DNA of 64,000 bases, taken from assembly GCF_000328565.1 (NCBI RefSeq), contig NC_019966.1, positions 3,038,001-3,102,000 on the forward strand, written 5' to 3'. Numbering within the stretch: the stretch's first letter is position 1; the number at the start of each line of letters is the position of its first letter. This DNA is from Mycobacterium sp. JS623 (GTDB lineage: Bacteria > Actinomycetota > Actinomycetes > Mycobacteriales > Mycobacteriaceae). This document shows, piece after piece, positions 20,709 to 32,514 of the stretch. A program made the translations under genes and the position numbers. The notes beneath the pieces were generated by a model. That model saw only the letters and a program-made list of their open reading frames with translations. It did not search any database and was not told the DNA's origin.

Positions 20709-22459
20709 TGCTATCCGAAATCCGTATCGAGTCTCTGGGTGCCATCAGCACCGCGACCGCCGAATTCGATCGCGGGTTCACAGTGCTGACCGGCGAAACC
20801 GGTACGGGTAAGACCATGGTCGTCACCGGCCTACATCTGCTCGGCGGCGGACGCGCCGACGCCAACCGGGTGCGCTCCGGCGCCGATCGCGCGGTGGTCG
20901 AAGGACGGTTCACCACAACGGAACTCGGCGACGGGGTGGCCGCACACGTCGACGAGATTCTCGACTCGTCCGGCGCCGAGCGCGACGACGACGGCAGTGT
21001 CATCGCCGCGCGGTCCGTCAGCCGTGACGGGCCCTCGCGCGCGTACCTCGGTGGCCGCAGCGTGCCCGCTAAATCGCTGAGCACCTTCACCAGCGAACTG
21101 CTCGCGCTGCATGGCCAGAACGACCAGCTACGGCTGATGCGCCCCGAGGAACAGCGAGGGGCCCTCGATCGGTTCATCGACATCGAGTCACAGCTCAAGC
21201 GCTACCGACGGGTGCGCGACGACTGGCTCGACGCCCGCCGCGACCTGGCCGACCGCAAGCAGCGAGCGCGTGAACTTGCGCAGGAGGCCGACCGCCTCAA
21301 GTTCGGACTCAACGAGATCGACGCTGTCGCGCCGGAACCCGGCGAAGACGACGCGCTCGTCGACGACATCCGCAAACTCTCCGAACTCGATGCGCTGCGT
21401 GAGGCCGCGCAAACGGCACGCACAGCATTGTCCGGCCTGGACGACGATCCGTCGGACGCGTCGGCCGCCAATGGGGTGGGACACGCGAAGTCCGTGCTCG
21501 AGGCCACCGATGACTCGGCGTTGCGGGCACTCGCCGAGCAGCTGGCCGAGGCATTGGCCGTCGTCTCGGACGTCTCGACCGAACTCGGTGACTATCTGGC
21601 CGGATTGCCCAGCGATGCAAGCACTTTGGAGACCAAGCTGGCGCGGCAGGGCGAGCTGCGCACGCTGACGCGCAAGTACGCGCCGGACATCGACGGAGTG
21701 CTGCGATGGGCGACCGAGTCGCGCGAGCGGCTGGCGCAGCTCGACGTCTCCGAAGAGGCGTTGGCCGAACTCGAGCGGCGCGTCAACGAACTCGAGGCCA
21801 AAGTCGTCAGCGCCGCAACCGAACTCAGCAAGGCGCGCGCCAAGGCCGCCAAGGGTCTGGCCAAGGCCGTCACGGCAGAGCTGTCCGGATTGGCCATGAG
21901 CGACGCCGGTTTCAGCGTGTCGGTCGCCAATCTGGCGGCCCGCACCGACGACTCTGCGCCGCTGACTCTCCCGTCGGGCGAGGCCGTTCACGCCGGGCAT
22001 GACGGCATCGACGCCGTCGAGTTCGGCTTCGCCGCGCACCGCGGCACCGACATGCTGCCGCTCAACAAGAGCGCATCGGGCGGCGAGCTGTCGCGCGTCA
22101 TGCTGGCGCTGGAGGTGGTGCTGGCGGCCTCCGCCGAGGGCACCACCATGGTCTTCGACGAGGTCGACGCCGGGGTGGGCGGGCGTGCGGCGGTGCAGAT
22201 CGGCCGGCGGCTTGCCCGTTTGGCCCGCACGCACCAGGTCATCGTCGTCACGCATCTGCCGCAGGTCGCGGCCTACGCCGACGTCCACCTTGTCGTCGAC
22301 AGCGGGGGTCGCAACAAGTCCAGCGGGGTGCGGCGCCTCGACGATGACGACCGCGTCGCCGAACTTGCGCGGATGCTGGCCGGGCTCGGGGAGTCCGACA
22401 GCGGCCGGGCGCATGCCCGCGAGCTGCTCGATGCGGCGCAGAGCGACCGCGCGGAGTAG
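20708..22459 (+). CDS. recN: DNA repair protein RecN
   Basis: 583 residues; SMC-like ATPase of recombinational double-strand-break repair. Walker A GETGTGKTMVV near residue 28, a long helical coiled-coil middle (e.g. RRDLADRKQRARELAQEADR), then the signature SASGGELSRVMLALE and Walker B TTMVFDEVDAGVGGRAAVQI, with ATP switch VVTHLPQVAAYAD. The GTG at 20708 gives the standard N-terminus LSEIRIESLGAIS; a GTG at 20693 inside nadK is also in frame but would add five non-conserved residues. Last gene before a 167-bp gap. Confidence 0.95.
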   Translation: MLSEIRIESLGAISTATAEFDRGFTVLTGETGTGKTMVVTGLHLLGGGRADANRVRSGADRAVVEGRFTTTELGDGVAAHVDEILDSSGAERDDDGSVIAARSVSRDGPSRAYLGGRSVPAKSLSTFTSELLALHGQNDQLRLMRPEEQRGALDRFIDIESQLKRYRRVRDDWLDARRDLADRKQRARELAQEADRLKFGLNEIDAVAPEPGEDDALVDDIRKLSELDALREAAQTARTALSGLDDDPSDASAANGVGHAKSVLEATDDSALRALAEQLAEALAVVSDVSTELGDYLAGLPSDASTLETKLARQGELRTLTRKYAPDIDGVLRWATESRERLAQLDVSEEALAELERRVNELEAKVVSAATELSKARAKAAKGLAKAVTAELSGLAMSDAGFSVSVANLAARTDDSAPLTLPSGEAVHAGHDGIDAVEFGFAAHRGTDMLPLNKSASGGELSRVMLALEVVLAASAEGTTMVFDEVDAGVGGRAAVQIGRRLARLARTHQVIVVTHLPQVAAYADVHLVVDSGGRNKSSGVRRLDDDDRVAELARMLAGLGESDSGRAHARELLDAAQSDRAE

Positions 22460-22514
22460 GAGTGGTGGACGCCCGCGAGGGCCGCCACCGGAACCTCGTC
22501 GAGTTATTCGAGGC

Positions 22515-22528
22515 GTCCGAAAGCGGAC
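22515..22528 (+). other. Short hairpin in the recN-steA gap
   Basis: GTCCG-AAAG-CGGAC, a 5-bp stem with a GNRA-like loop, 56 bp after recN. It may end recN transcription or shape the leader of the next gene. The rest of the 167-bp gap holds no gene; it likely includes the promoter of the SteA-SteB pair but I see no clear -35/-10 pair. Confidence 0.35.
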
Positions 22529-22626
22529 ACTAATCGTGTTGCAGTTGTGACAAAAGGTACTTCTGGGGCTCATGTTACGGCGCGCCTCCGACGGATACGC
22601 GCTGATCCTCGACAGAATCGGCCTCT

Positions 22627-23811
22627 ATGAAGATGTCTGCGCTGCTATCCCGAACTGCCAGCTCACGGCCCGGCGTCACCGGTACCGCACGGGTTGACCG
22701 CGACATCGATCGGCTGCTACGTCGAGTCACCCCCGGTGACATCGTCGTCATCGACGCCCTTGATCTTGATCGAATCACCGCGGACGCGCTCGTTGAGGCG
22801 AATGTTGCCGCGGTCGTCAACGCGTCGCCATCGATCTCGGGCCGCTACCCGAACCTCGGGCCGGAGGTGCTCGTCGCCAACGGCGTCACGCTCATCGACG
22901 ACACCGGCCCTGACGTGTTCAAGAAGGTCAAGGACGGCGCGCGGGTGCGCCTGCACGAGGGTGCTGTGTACGCCGGCGACCGGCAGTTGATCCTCGGTAC
23001 CGAGCGCACCGACCACGAGATCCACGAGTTGATGCACGAGGCCAAGAGCGGCCTGGTGGCTCACCTCGAGGCGTTCGCGGGCAACACGATCGAGTTCATC
23101 CGCAGCGAGAGCCCGCTGCTGATCGACGGCATCGGCATTCCCGACATCGATGTCGACGTCAACCGCAGGCACGTTGTGATCGTCGCCGAGGACATCAGCG
23201 CCGCCGCGGACCTTAAAGCTCTCAAGCCGTTCATCAAGGAGTACCAACCGGTGCTTATCGGGGTCGGCACCGGTGCCGATGTGCTCCGCAAGGGTGGCTA
23301 CCGGCCGGCGCTGATCGTCGGCGATCCCGACAGAATGAGTGCCGAGGTGCTGCGCTGTGGCGCCCAGGTCGTGCTGCCCGCCGACGCTGACGGCCACGCC
23401 GCGGGCCTGGAGCGCATCCAGGATCTGGGCGTCGGCGCGATGACGTTCCCGGCCGCCGGCTCGGCCGCCGATCTGGCGTTGCTGCTGTGTGATCACCACG
23501 GGGCGTCGCTGATAGTCACGGCCGGCCATACCGCAAGCATCGAGGAGTTCTTCGACCGGTCGCGGCAGCAGAGCAACCCGTCGACATTCCTGACCCGGCT
23601 CAAGGTCGGCGAGAAACTGGTGGACGCCAAGGCCGTTGCCACGTTGTACCGCAGCAGGGTGTCCGGCGGGGCCATTGCACTGTTGGTGCTGGCGATGCTC
23701 ATCGCTGTGATCGCCGCGCTGTGGGTGTCGCGCGCCGACGCCGCGGTGCTCGATTGGATCGGCAATTATTGGAATCAGTTCTCGCTCTGGGTCCAGGGCT
23801 TGGTCACTTAG
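22627..23811 (+). CDS. steA: SteA-like septal envelope protein (Rv1697 type)
   Basis: 394 residues. The large cytoplasmic part resembles the thiamin-pyrophosphokinase-like/DUF3160-type fold, with LIDGIGIPDIDVDVNRRHVV and ALIVGDPDRMSAEVLRCGAQ. Near the end is one membrane helix, SGGAIALLVLAMLIAVIAAL, followed by a short outer tail. In Corynebacterium the homologous SteA forms a membrane complex with SteB that is needed for cell-envelope integrity and daughter-cell separation; M. tuberculosis Rv1697 is orthologous by position. The adjacent gene is its partner, nine bases downstream. The start MKMSALLSR is conserved in memory. Confidence 0.88.
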   Translation: MKMSALLSRTASSRPGVTGTARVDRDIDRLLRRVTPGDIVVIDALDLDRITADALVEANVAAVVNASPSISGRYPNLGPEVLVANGVTLIDDTGPDVFKKVKDGARVRLHEGAVYAGDRQLILGTERTDHEIHELMHEAKSGLVAHLEAFAGNTIEFIRSESPLLIDGIGIPDIDVDVNRRHVVIVAEDISAAADLKALKPFIKEYQPVLIGVGTGADVLRKGGYRPALIVGDPDRMSAEVLRCGAQVVLPADADGHAAGLERIQDLGVGAMTFPAAGSAADLALLLCDHHGASLIVTAGHTASIEEFFDRSRQQSNPSTFLTRLKVGEKLVDAKAVATLYRSRVSGGAIALLVLAMLIAVIAALWVSRADAAVLDWIGNYWNQFSLWVQGLVT

Positions 23812-23820
23812 GCAGTCCGC

Positions 23821-24762
23821 ATGATTTCCCTACGCACACACGCGATTTCGCTTGCCGCGGTTTTCCTTGCGTTGGCAATTGGCGTGGCGCTCGGGTCCGG
23901 GTTGCTGTCGAACACGCTGTTGTCGGGGCTGCGCGATGACAAGCACCAGCTGCAGAACCAGATCAACACGCTCACCGACGACAAGAACGCGCTGAACGAA
24001 AAGCTCAATGCGGCAGGCGAATTCGATGCGCAGATGTCGCCACGCATTCTGCACAACGCGCTCGACGGCAAGTCGGTCGTGGTGTTCCGAACCCCCGACG
24101 CAAGCGACGACGACGTCGACGCGCTGACCCGGATGGTGGGGCAGGCCCGGGGCACGGTCAGCGGAACCATCGCGCTGACCCAGGAGTTCGTCGACGCCAA
24201 CTCAGCCGAGAAGCTGCTGTCGGTGGTGAACTCGCCGATCGTGCCCGCCGGCGCGCAGTTGAGCACCAAGTCCGTGGACCAGGGCTCGCAGGCCGGCGAC
24301 CTGTTGGGCATCGCGCTGCTGACCAACAGAGATCCGAAGGTTCAGGTGGTCGACGACGCCCAGCGCGACACCGTGCTGGCGGCGCTGCGCGACACCGGCT
24401 TTGTCACCTATGGCAGCGAGCGCATCGGCCCCGCCAACACCGCGCTGATCGTCACCGGCGGCGGCATGGGCGACGGTGCCGGCAACCAGGGCGCGACGGT
24501 CGCCAGGTTCGCGGTCGGCCTCGCTCCGCACGGCTCGGGCATCGTCGTCGCCGGGCGCGACGGCTCCGCATCTGGCACCGCAGCGGTGGCCGTGACCAGG
24601 TCCGACGCGGGGCTCAGCGGCGCGATCAGCACCGTCGACGACGTTAACGCCGAGTCGGGCCGGATGACCGCGGTGCTCGCCTTGAGCGAGCTGATCAACG
24701 GCGGACGGCCCGGTCAATACGGCGTCGGCCAGGGCGCGTCATCGGTGACGCTCCCGCAATAA
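23821..24762 (+). CDS. mctB: SteB / copper-transport protein MctB (Rv1698 type)
   Basis: 313 residues. An N-terminal signal-anchor (AISLAAVFLALAIGVALGSG) is followed by a coiled coil (DDKHQLQNQINTLTDDKNAL) and a Gly/Ala-rich extracytoplasmic domain. M. tuberculosis Rv1698 was reported as MctB, needed for copper resistance, while work in Corynebacterium shows the family (SteB) acting with SteA in septal envelope assembly through its coiled coil. The coiled coil seen here fits the latter. It is nine bases after steA, clearly one operon. Confidence 0.9.
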   Translation: MISLRTHAISLAAVFLALAIGVALGSGLLSNTLLSGLRDDKHQLQNQINTLTDDKNALNEKLNAAGEFDAQMSPRILHNALDGKSVVVFRTPDASDDDVDALTRMVGQARGTVSGTIALTQEFVDANSAEKLLSVVNSPIVPAGAQLSTKSVDQGSQAGDLLGIALLTNRDPKVQVVDDAQRDTVLAALRDTGFVTYGSERIGPANTALIVTGGGMGDGAGNQGATVARFAVGLAPHGSGIVVAGRDGSASGTAAVAVTRSDAGLSGAISTVDDVNAESGRMTAVLALSELINGGRPGQYGVGQGASSVTLPQ

Positions 24763-24810
24763 CACCAAGGGCGTGTCAGCGACGGCTTGTCGGCGTCGGT
24801 GTTAAGGTGA

Positions 24811-27249
<2,439 letters not shown>

Positions 27250-27253
<4 letters not shown>

Positions 27254-28197
27254 CCACGTTTCGATCGGCTCTGGATGACCAGTTGCAGGGCTACCTCGAC
27301 CACCTCACCATCGAACGCGGAGTCGCCGCCAATACATTGAGTTCGTACCGCCGCGATCTGCGCCGCTACGCCGAGCACCTGACAGAACGCGGCATCGACG
27401 ATCTCACCAAGGTCACCGAGACAGACGTCAGCGATTTCCTGGTGGCGCTGCGCCGTGGCGATCCTGATGCGAAAACCGTTCCGCTGTCCGCGGTTTCGGC
27501 CGCCCGCGCCGTGGTCGCCGTCCGGGGCCTGCACAAGTTCGCGGTCGCGGAGGGGCTGACCGAGGTCGACGTCGCGCGCGAGGTGAAGCCACCGACGCCG
27601 AGTCGGCGGCTGCCAAAGAGCCTGACCATCGACGAGGTGCTGGCCCTACTCGACGGCGCAGGCGGCGACAGCGAGGCCGACGGTCCGCTGACCCTACGCA
27701 ACCGCGCGCTGTTGGAGCTGCTGTATTCGACGGGCGCGCGCATCTCCGAGGCGGTCGGCCTCGACATCGACGACATCGACACCCAGGCACGGTCGGTGCT
27801 GTTACGCGGCAAGGGCGGCAAGCAGCGACTGGTGCCGATCGGCCGTCCGGCCGTCACTGCGCTCGACGCCTACCTGGTGCGCGGCAGGCCCGAGCTCGCC
27901 CGCCGCGGCCGTGGCACCCCGGCGATCTTCCTCAATGCGCGCGGCGGGCGGCTGTCGCGGCAGAGCGCGTGGCAGGTACTGCAGGACTCCGCCGAGCGTG
28001 CAGGTATCAAGGCTGCGGTGTCGCCGCACGTGCTGCGTCACTCGTTCGCCACACATCTGCTCGATGGCGGCGCAGACGTTCGCGTTGTGCAGGAATTGCT
28101 TGGCCACGCGTCGGTCACGACGACGCAGATCTACACCATGGTGACGGTGAACGTGCTGCGCGAGGTGTGGGCCGGCGCCCATCCGCGGGCGCGATAG
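27250..28197 (+). CDS. xerD: Tyrosine recombinase XerD
   Basis: 315 residues; with XerC it resolves chromosome dimers at dif. The N-terminal SAM-like domain is [20 protein letters not shown], and the catalytic residues are Arg in [12 protein letters not shown], Lys in [10 protein letters not shown], His-x-x-Arg in [14 protein letters not shown], His in [12 protein letters not shown] and the nucleophile Tyr at the end of that motif. Gene order pyrG-Nudix-xerD is the same as in M. tuberculosis, so it is the housekeeping recombinase, not a phage integrase. Confidence 0.95.
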
Positions 28198-28283
28198 CAG
28201 CGTCAATTCCAGACAACATATGACCTGACCGCTAGGTTAGGGTCGGCTAGTCGACGGGCGCCGGCTCGACCCCGACGTGATGG

Positions 28284-28484
28284 TGTGCGCGACCGTTATC
28301 GGCAGGGACTCGAGCAGATGGTCGGGCACCTGGGCGTGCTCGATGGCCGCGGCGCACCGCAGATCAGCGGAGAGGCACCCGCCGTGCGCGGCTGTGGTTC
28401 CTCGGGTTCTCGGCGCGGCCTGCGCTGATCCGCTTCGTCGGCATCCAGTCACTGCGGATCGCGAAGAAGATCGCGAGCGCCTAG
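28284..28484 (+). pseudogene. Possible decayed coding fragment, family unknown
   Basis: Two adjoining frames look coding: VRDRYRQGLEQMVGHLGVLD followed, after a frame change near 28390-28400, by RLWFLGFSARPALIRFVGIQ and SLRIAKKIASA, with a TAG at 28482. Codon choice is GC-rich in the third position, as in neighbouring genes. There is no full gene, and the parent family is not recognised. It fills the 283-bp gap between xerD and the convergent O-methyltransferase. In M. tuberculosis other genes lie here, so this point is variable. Weak evidence. Confidence 0.25.
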
Positions 28485-29236
28485 CCGGCTAGGTACTCCG
28501 ACTCCAGCACGAGGTCGGGTATCAGCGTCTGGTACTCGCCGTGCGTCTTGTGCTCGACGCTGTCGAACAGCTTGCCCTGCTGCAGCTTCATGAATTCGCG
28601 GTACCTCGGCGCGCCGGGTATCAGGATGTTGTCGGCGACGACGATCGACCCGCGGTGCAGCCAGCCCCGGTCGATGATGCTCTGCAGGTCGGCCAGGTAG
28701 GCGGCCTTGTCGTGGTCGATGAACAACAGGTCCAACTTCCCGCCGGCGAACCCGTGCTGATCGGCCAGCGCGTCGAGCGTGAAGCCGCCGTCGCCGATCG
28801 TGCCGACCACACACGTGACCCGGTCGTCGACGCCGGCGTGGGCCCAAATGCGCCGCGCCACTTCGGCATTGGCGTCGGACAGCTCGACGGAGAACACCTT
28901 CGCCGACGGCGCAGCGCGCGCGATCCGCAGGGAGCCGTAGCCGCAGTAGGTGCCCAGCTCCAGCACGAGGCCGGGGTTGGCGCGGCGGACGGCGGCGTCG
29001 AGCAGCTCGCCTTTCTCGTCGCCGACATTGATCAGGAAAGACTTCTCGTACGCGAACTGGTCCACCTTGGCGATCACGTCGTCGATGTCGCCCTTGCGTG
29101 CGTTGGCGACCACATAGTCGGCGGCGGCAGCCTCGCGTCCGTCGCCGATCTGCCCGGTCTTGGTGATGTTGCGGGCCCCGAGCGCCAGCCGCCAAAACGA
29201 CCAGCGCAGGAACGGTACGCGCTGCTTCAGGCTCAT
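28481..29236 (-). CDS. O-methyltransferase, catechol-O-methyltransferase-like (Rv1703c type)
   Basis: 251 residues, SAM-dependent class I fold. SAM motif LVLELGTYCGYGSLRIARA is followed by VFSVELSDANAEVARRIWAH, the metal/catechol site is LLFIDHDKAAYLADL, and IVVADNILIPGAPRYREFM holds the Asp-Asn pair that binds Mg2+. It probably methylates a catechol or similar small hydroxyl. The N-terminal 45 residues (VPFLRWSFWRLALGAR) are a basic, mildly hydrophobic extension. Convergent with xerD, divergent from the parA-like gene. Confidence 0.9.
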   Translation of the reverse strand: MSLKQRVPFLRWSFWRLALGARNITKTGQIGDGREAAAADYVVANARKGDIDDVIAKVDQFAYEKSFLINVGDEKGELLDAAVRRANPGLVLELGTYCGYGSLRIARAAPSAKVFSVELSDANAEVARRIWAHAGVDDRVTCVVGTIGDGGFTLDALADQHGFAGGKLDLLFIDHDKAAYLADLQSIIDRGWLHRGSIVVADNILIPGAPRYREFMKLQQGKLFDSVEHKTHGEYQTLIPDLVLESEYLAG

Positions 29237-29351
29237 AGCCGTCAGCCTATTAGCGCGACCACCGGGATTGGGTTCTACGTTGCCCGCGGGTCTGCCAGAC
29301 CAGGCAGCCGCGCACCGTTAAACTTGCCCGGATGTTCGGAATGCCTCCAGC

Positions 29352-30236
29352 GTGGATGACCAGCGACGGTCGGGCATGACCGACGAGGGGGGCGGCTCCG
29401 AGTTCGGTCTGACCGGCCGCACGCCACGGACCATTCCCGAGCCCAAGCCGAAGAACGTGCACGGGCCCGCCAAGGTCATCGCGATGTGCAACCAGAAAGG
29501 CGGGGTCGGCAAGACGACGTCGACCATCAATCTGGGCGCCAGCCTGGCCGAGTACGGTCGCCGCGTGCTGCTCGTGGACCTCGATCCGCAGGGTGCGCTG
29601 TCAGCCGGGCTGGGCGTGCCGCACTACGAGCTGGAGCACACGATCCACAACCTGCTGGTCGAACCGCGGGTGTCGATCGACACTGTGCTGATCCACACCC
29701 GGGTGCCCGGCATGGACCTGGTGCCAAGCAATATCGACCTGTCGGCCGCGGAGATCCAGCTGGTCAACGAGGTGGGCCGCGAGCAATCACTGGCCCGCGC
29801 GCTGTATCCCGTGCTGGACCGCTACGACTACGTGCTGATCGACTGCCAGCCGTCGCTGGGTCTGCTCACCGTAAATGGGCTGGCGTGCAGCGACGGCGTG
29901 ATCATCCCGACCGAATGCGAGTTCTTCTCGCTGCGCGGCCTGGCGCTGCTGACCGACACGGTCGACAAGGTCCGTGACCGGCTGAACCCGAAGCTGTCGA
30001 TCAGCGGCATCCTGATCACCCGCTTCGACACCCGAACCGTCAACGCCCGCGAGGTGATGGCCCGCGTGATCGAGAGGTTCGGCGATCTGGTGTTCGACAC
30101 CGTGATCACCCGCACGGTGCGGTTCCCCGAGACCAGCGTCGCAGGCGAGCCGATCACCACATGGGCGCCGAAATCCGGTGGGGCCGAAGCGTATCGGTCG
30201 TTGGCGCGCGAGGTCATCGACCGGTTCGGCGCGTGA
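29352..30236 (+). CDS. ParA/Soj-like ATPase (Rv1708 type)
   Basis: 294 residues. After a flexible N-terminus with IPEPKPKNVHGPAK comes the deviant Walker A MCNQKGGVGKTTSTINLGAS, switch DLDPQGALSAGLG and Walker B YVLIDCQPSLGLLTVNGLA. It is not the main chromosomal ParA (that lies near the origin); it is always next to scpA/scpB in mycobacteria, so a role with SMC-ScpAB in chromosome organisation is likely. GTG 29352 or ATG 29376 could be the start. The stop overlaps the scpA start (GTGA). Confidence 0.9.
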   Translation: MDDQRRSGMTDEGGGSEFGLTGRTPRTIPEPKPKNVHGPAKVIAMCNQKGGVGKTTSTINLGASLAEYGRRVLLVDLDPQGALSAGLGVPHYELEHTIHNLLVEPRVSIDTVLIHTRVPGMDLVPSNIDLSAAEIQLVNEVGREQSLARALYPVLDRYDYVLIDCQPSLGLLTVNGLACSDGVIIPTECEFFSLRGLALLTDTVDKVRDRLNPKLSISGILITRFDTRTVNAREVMARVIERFGDLVFDTVITRTVRFPETSVAGEPITTWAPKSGGAEAYRSLAREVIDRFGA

Positions 30237-31060
30237 ACGACGTCCAATCAACGCCGGAGGAGCAGACCCAACAGAGCGGCTTCCAGGTCCGGCTGAGCAA
30301 TTTCGAGGGTCCGTTCGATCTGCTGCTGCAGCTGATCTTCGCGCACCGCCTCGACGTCACCGAGGTGGCGCTGCATCAGGTAACCGACGAATTCATCGCG
30401 TACACCAAGGCGATTGGCCCGCAGATGGAGCTGGACGAGACGACGGCGTTCCTCGTCGTCGCGGCCACGCTTCTCGACCTCAAGGCCGCGCGGCTGCTGC
30501 CCGCGGGGGAGATACACGACGAGGACGATCTCGCGCTGCTCGAGGTCCGCGACCTGCTGTTCGCGCGCCTTCTGCAGTATCGGGCGTTCAAGCATGTCGC
30601 GGAGATGTTCGCCGAACTCGAGGCTGCGGCGCTGCGCAGTTATCCGCGGTCGGTGGCGTTGGAGAAGCGCTATGAGGACCTGCTGCCCGAGGTGATGCTG
30701 GGCGTCGACGCCGAGAGCTTCGCCGAGATCGCCGCGGCGGCGTTCACACCACGGCCCGTGCCGACCATACGCACCGACCACTTGCACGAAGTGGGGGTGT
30801 CGGTGCCCGAGCAGGTCACCAATCTGATGAACCTGCTGGAGAGTCGCGGCATCGGGCAGTGGGCGTCGTTCTCCGAGCTGGTTGCCGACTGTGGGGCCTC
30901 GATTGAGATCGTGGGGCGCTTCCTGGCGCTGCTCGAGCTGTATCGCGCGCGGGCGGTAGCATTCGACCAATCAGAACCGCTTGGTGTGCTCCAGGTTTCG
31001 TGGACCGGAGAGCGGCCGACCAACGACCACCTCGCGGCGGAAGTAGACCAATATGACTGA
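30233..31060 (+). CDS. scpA: Segregation and condensation protein A
   Basis: 275 residues; the kleisin that links SMC heads in the condensin complex. N-terminal FQVRLSNFEGPFDLLLQLI and TAFLVVAATLLDLKAARLLP form the SMC-neck-binding domain; a C-terminal winged-helix region (RFLALLELYRARAVAF) binds the SMC cap. GTG start in a 4-bp overlap with the parA-like gene, and the 3' end overlaps scpB by 8 bp, so translation of all three is probably coupled. Confidence 0.95.
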   Translation: MNDVQSTPEEQTQQSGFQVRLSNFEGPFDLLLQLIFAHRLDVTEVALHQVTDEFIAYTKAIGPQMELDETTAFLVVAATLLDLKAARLLPAGEIHDEDDLALLEVRDLLFARLLQYRAFKHVAEMFAELEAAALRSYPRSVALEKRYEDLLPEVMLGVDAESFAEIAAAAFTPRPVPTIRTDHLHEVGVSVPEQVTNLMNLLESRGIGQWASFSELVADCGASIEIVGRFLALLELYRARAVAFDQSEPLGVLQVSWTGERPTNDHLAAEVDQYD

Positions 31061-31769
31061 CGAAGTCCCCAACGACATCACCACCGACCTTCCCGCCGAT
31101 CTGGACCTGGGTATTGACGTCGCGACGGCGCCGGAGCTCGAAGACGGCGAACTCGGCGCGGCGCTGGAGGCGCTGCTGCTGGTGGTGGACACTCCGGTGA
31201 CCGTCGACCAGTTGGCCGCCGCGACTGACCAGCCGGCCTATCGGGTGGCGGCCAAGCTGCAGGTGATGGCCGAGGAGCTGTCGGCTCGGGAGAGCGGTAT
31301 CGATCTGCGCGAGGCCGGCGGCGGCTGGCGGATGTACACCCGCGCGCGGTTCGCGCCGTACGTGGAGCGGTTGCTGCTCGACGGCGCTCGATCGAAGCTG
31401 ACGAGAGCAGCGCTGGAGACGTTGGCGGTGGTCGCCTATCGGCAGCCGGTGACTCGGGCACGGGTCAGCGCGGTGCGCGGAGTCAATGTCGATGCGGTGA
31501 TGCGCACGCTGCTGGCGCGCGGGCTGATCACCGAGGCGGGCGCCGATCCGGATACCGGCGCAGTGACGTTCGCCACCACCGAGCTGTTTCTTGAGCGACT
31601 AGGTCTGACGTCGCTGACGGACCTGCCGGACATTGCGCCGCTGTTGCCGGACGTCGACGTGATCGACGATCTGAGCGAAACGCTGGCCGAGGAGCCACGT
31701 TTCATGAAGCTGAACGGCGGGGCGCCTGCTGGCGATACACCCATGTCGTTCGACGTAGACCAGGAGTGA
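31053..31769 (+). CDS. scpB: Segregation and condensation protein B
   Basis: 238 residues with two winged-helix domains: LGAALEALLLVVDTPVTVDQ in the first, ALETLAVVAYRQPVTRARVS and VMRTLLARGLITEAG in the second. ScpB dimers bind the ScpA centre and regulate SMC ATPase activity. The N-terminal 35 and C-terminal 45 residues are acidic extensions. The ATG lies inside the scpA end; rluB begins one base after the stop. Confidence 0.94.
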   Translation: MTDEVPNDITTDLPADLDLGIDVATAPELEDGELGAALEALLLVVDTPVTVDQLAAATDQPAYRVAAKLQVMAEELSARESGIDLREAGGGWRMYTRARFAPYVERLLLDGARSKLTRAALETLAVVAYRQPVTRARVSAVRGVNVDAVMRTLLARGLITEAGADPDTGAVTFATTELFLERLGLTSLTDLPDIAPLLPDVDVIDDLSETLAEEPRFMKLNGGAPAGDTPMSFDVDQE

Positions 31770-31770
31770 C

Positions 31771-32514
31771 ATGGGCGCCTCTGAAGGCGTGCGTCTGCAG
31801 AAAGTGTTGTCGCAGGCCGGAATTGCGTCGCGCCGCGTCGCCGAGAAGATGATTCTCGACGGGCGTGTAGAAGTCGACGACAGGATCGTCACCGAACTGG
31901 GCACGCGCGTGGACCCAGATGTGTCGGTGATCCGCGTCGACGGGGCACGGGTGACTCTCGATGACACGTTGGTGCATCTGGCGATCAACAAGCCTCGCGG
32001 AATGCACTCGACCATGTCCGACGACCGGGGGCGGCCATGTATCGGCGACCTTGTCGAGCATCGAGTCCGGGGCAACAAAAGGTTGTTTCACGTCGGTCGG
32101 CTCGACGCCGACACCGAAGGGCTGATGTTGCTGACCAACGACGGCGAGCTGGCGCACCGGTTGATGCACCCGTCGTTCGAGGTGCCCAAGACGTACCTGG
32201 CGACGGTCGACGGCGCCGTGCCGCGCGGGCTGGGCCGTAAGCTGCGCGACGGGATCGAGTTGGACGACGGGCCTGCACGGGTCGACGATTTCGCGTTGGT
32301 GGACAAGGTGCCCGGCAAGACGCTGGTGCGGGTGACGCTGCACGAGGGCCGCAAGCGGATCGTGCGACGGATGCTGGCTGCGGTCGGCCATCCGGTGCTG
32401 GAGTTGGTGCGCACCGACATCGGGTCGGTGTCTTTAGGCGACCAGCGGCCGGGAAGCATCCGGGTGTTGAGCCGCAAGGAGGTAGGGGAGTTGTACAAGG
32501 CGGTGGGCCTGTGA
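31771..32514 (+). CDS. rluB: 23S rRNA pseudouridine synthase, RluB/RsuA family (Rv1711 type)
   Basis: 247 residues. N-terminal S4 domain [19 protein letters not shown]; catalytic motif [20 protein letters not shown] with the invariant Asp; and [20 protein letters not shown] near the end. The family isomerises specific uridines in rRNA (RluB: 23S 2605). Immediately after scpB and overlapping cmk by GTGA, as in many bacteria. Confidence 0.9.
   Translation: MGASEGVRLQKVLSQAGIASRRVAEKMILDGRVEVDDRIVTELGTRVDPDVSVIRVDGARVTLDDTLVHLAINKPRGMHSTMSDDRGRPCIGDLVEHRVRGNKRLFHVGRLDADTEGLMLLTNDGELAHRLMHPSFEVPKTYLATVDGAVPRGLGRKLRDGIELDDGPARVDDFALVDKVPGKTLVRVTLHEGRKRIVRRMLAAVGHPVLELVRTDIGSVSLGDQRPGSIRVLSRKEVGELYKAVGL

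Noticed and set aside
21188..22573. Long minus frame opposite recN (461 codons)
   Set aside because: Antisense to an intact, well-conserved recN; composition is that of a shadow frame.
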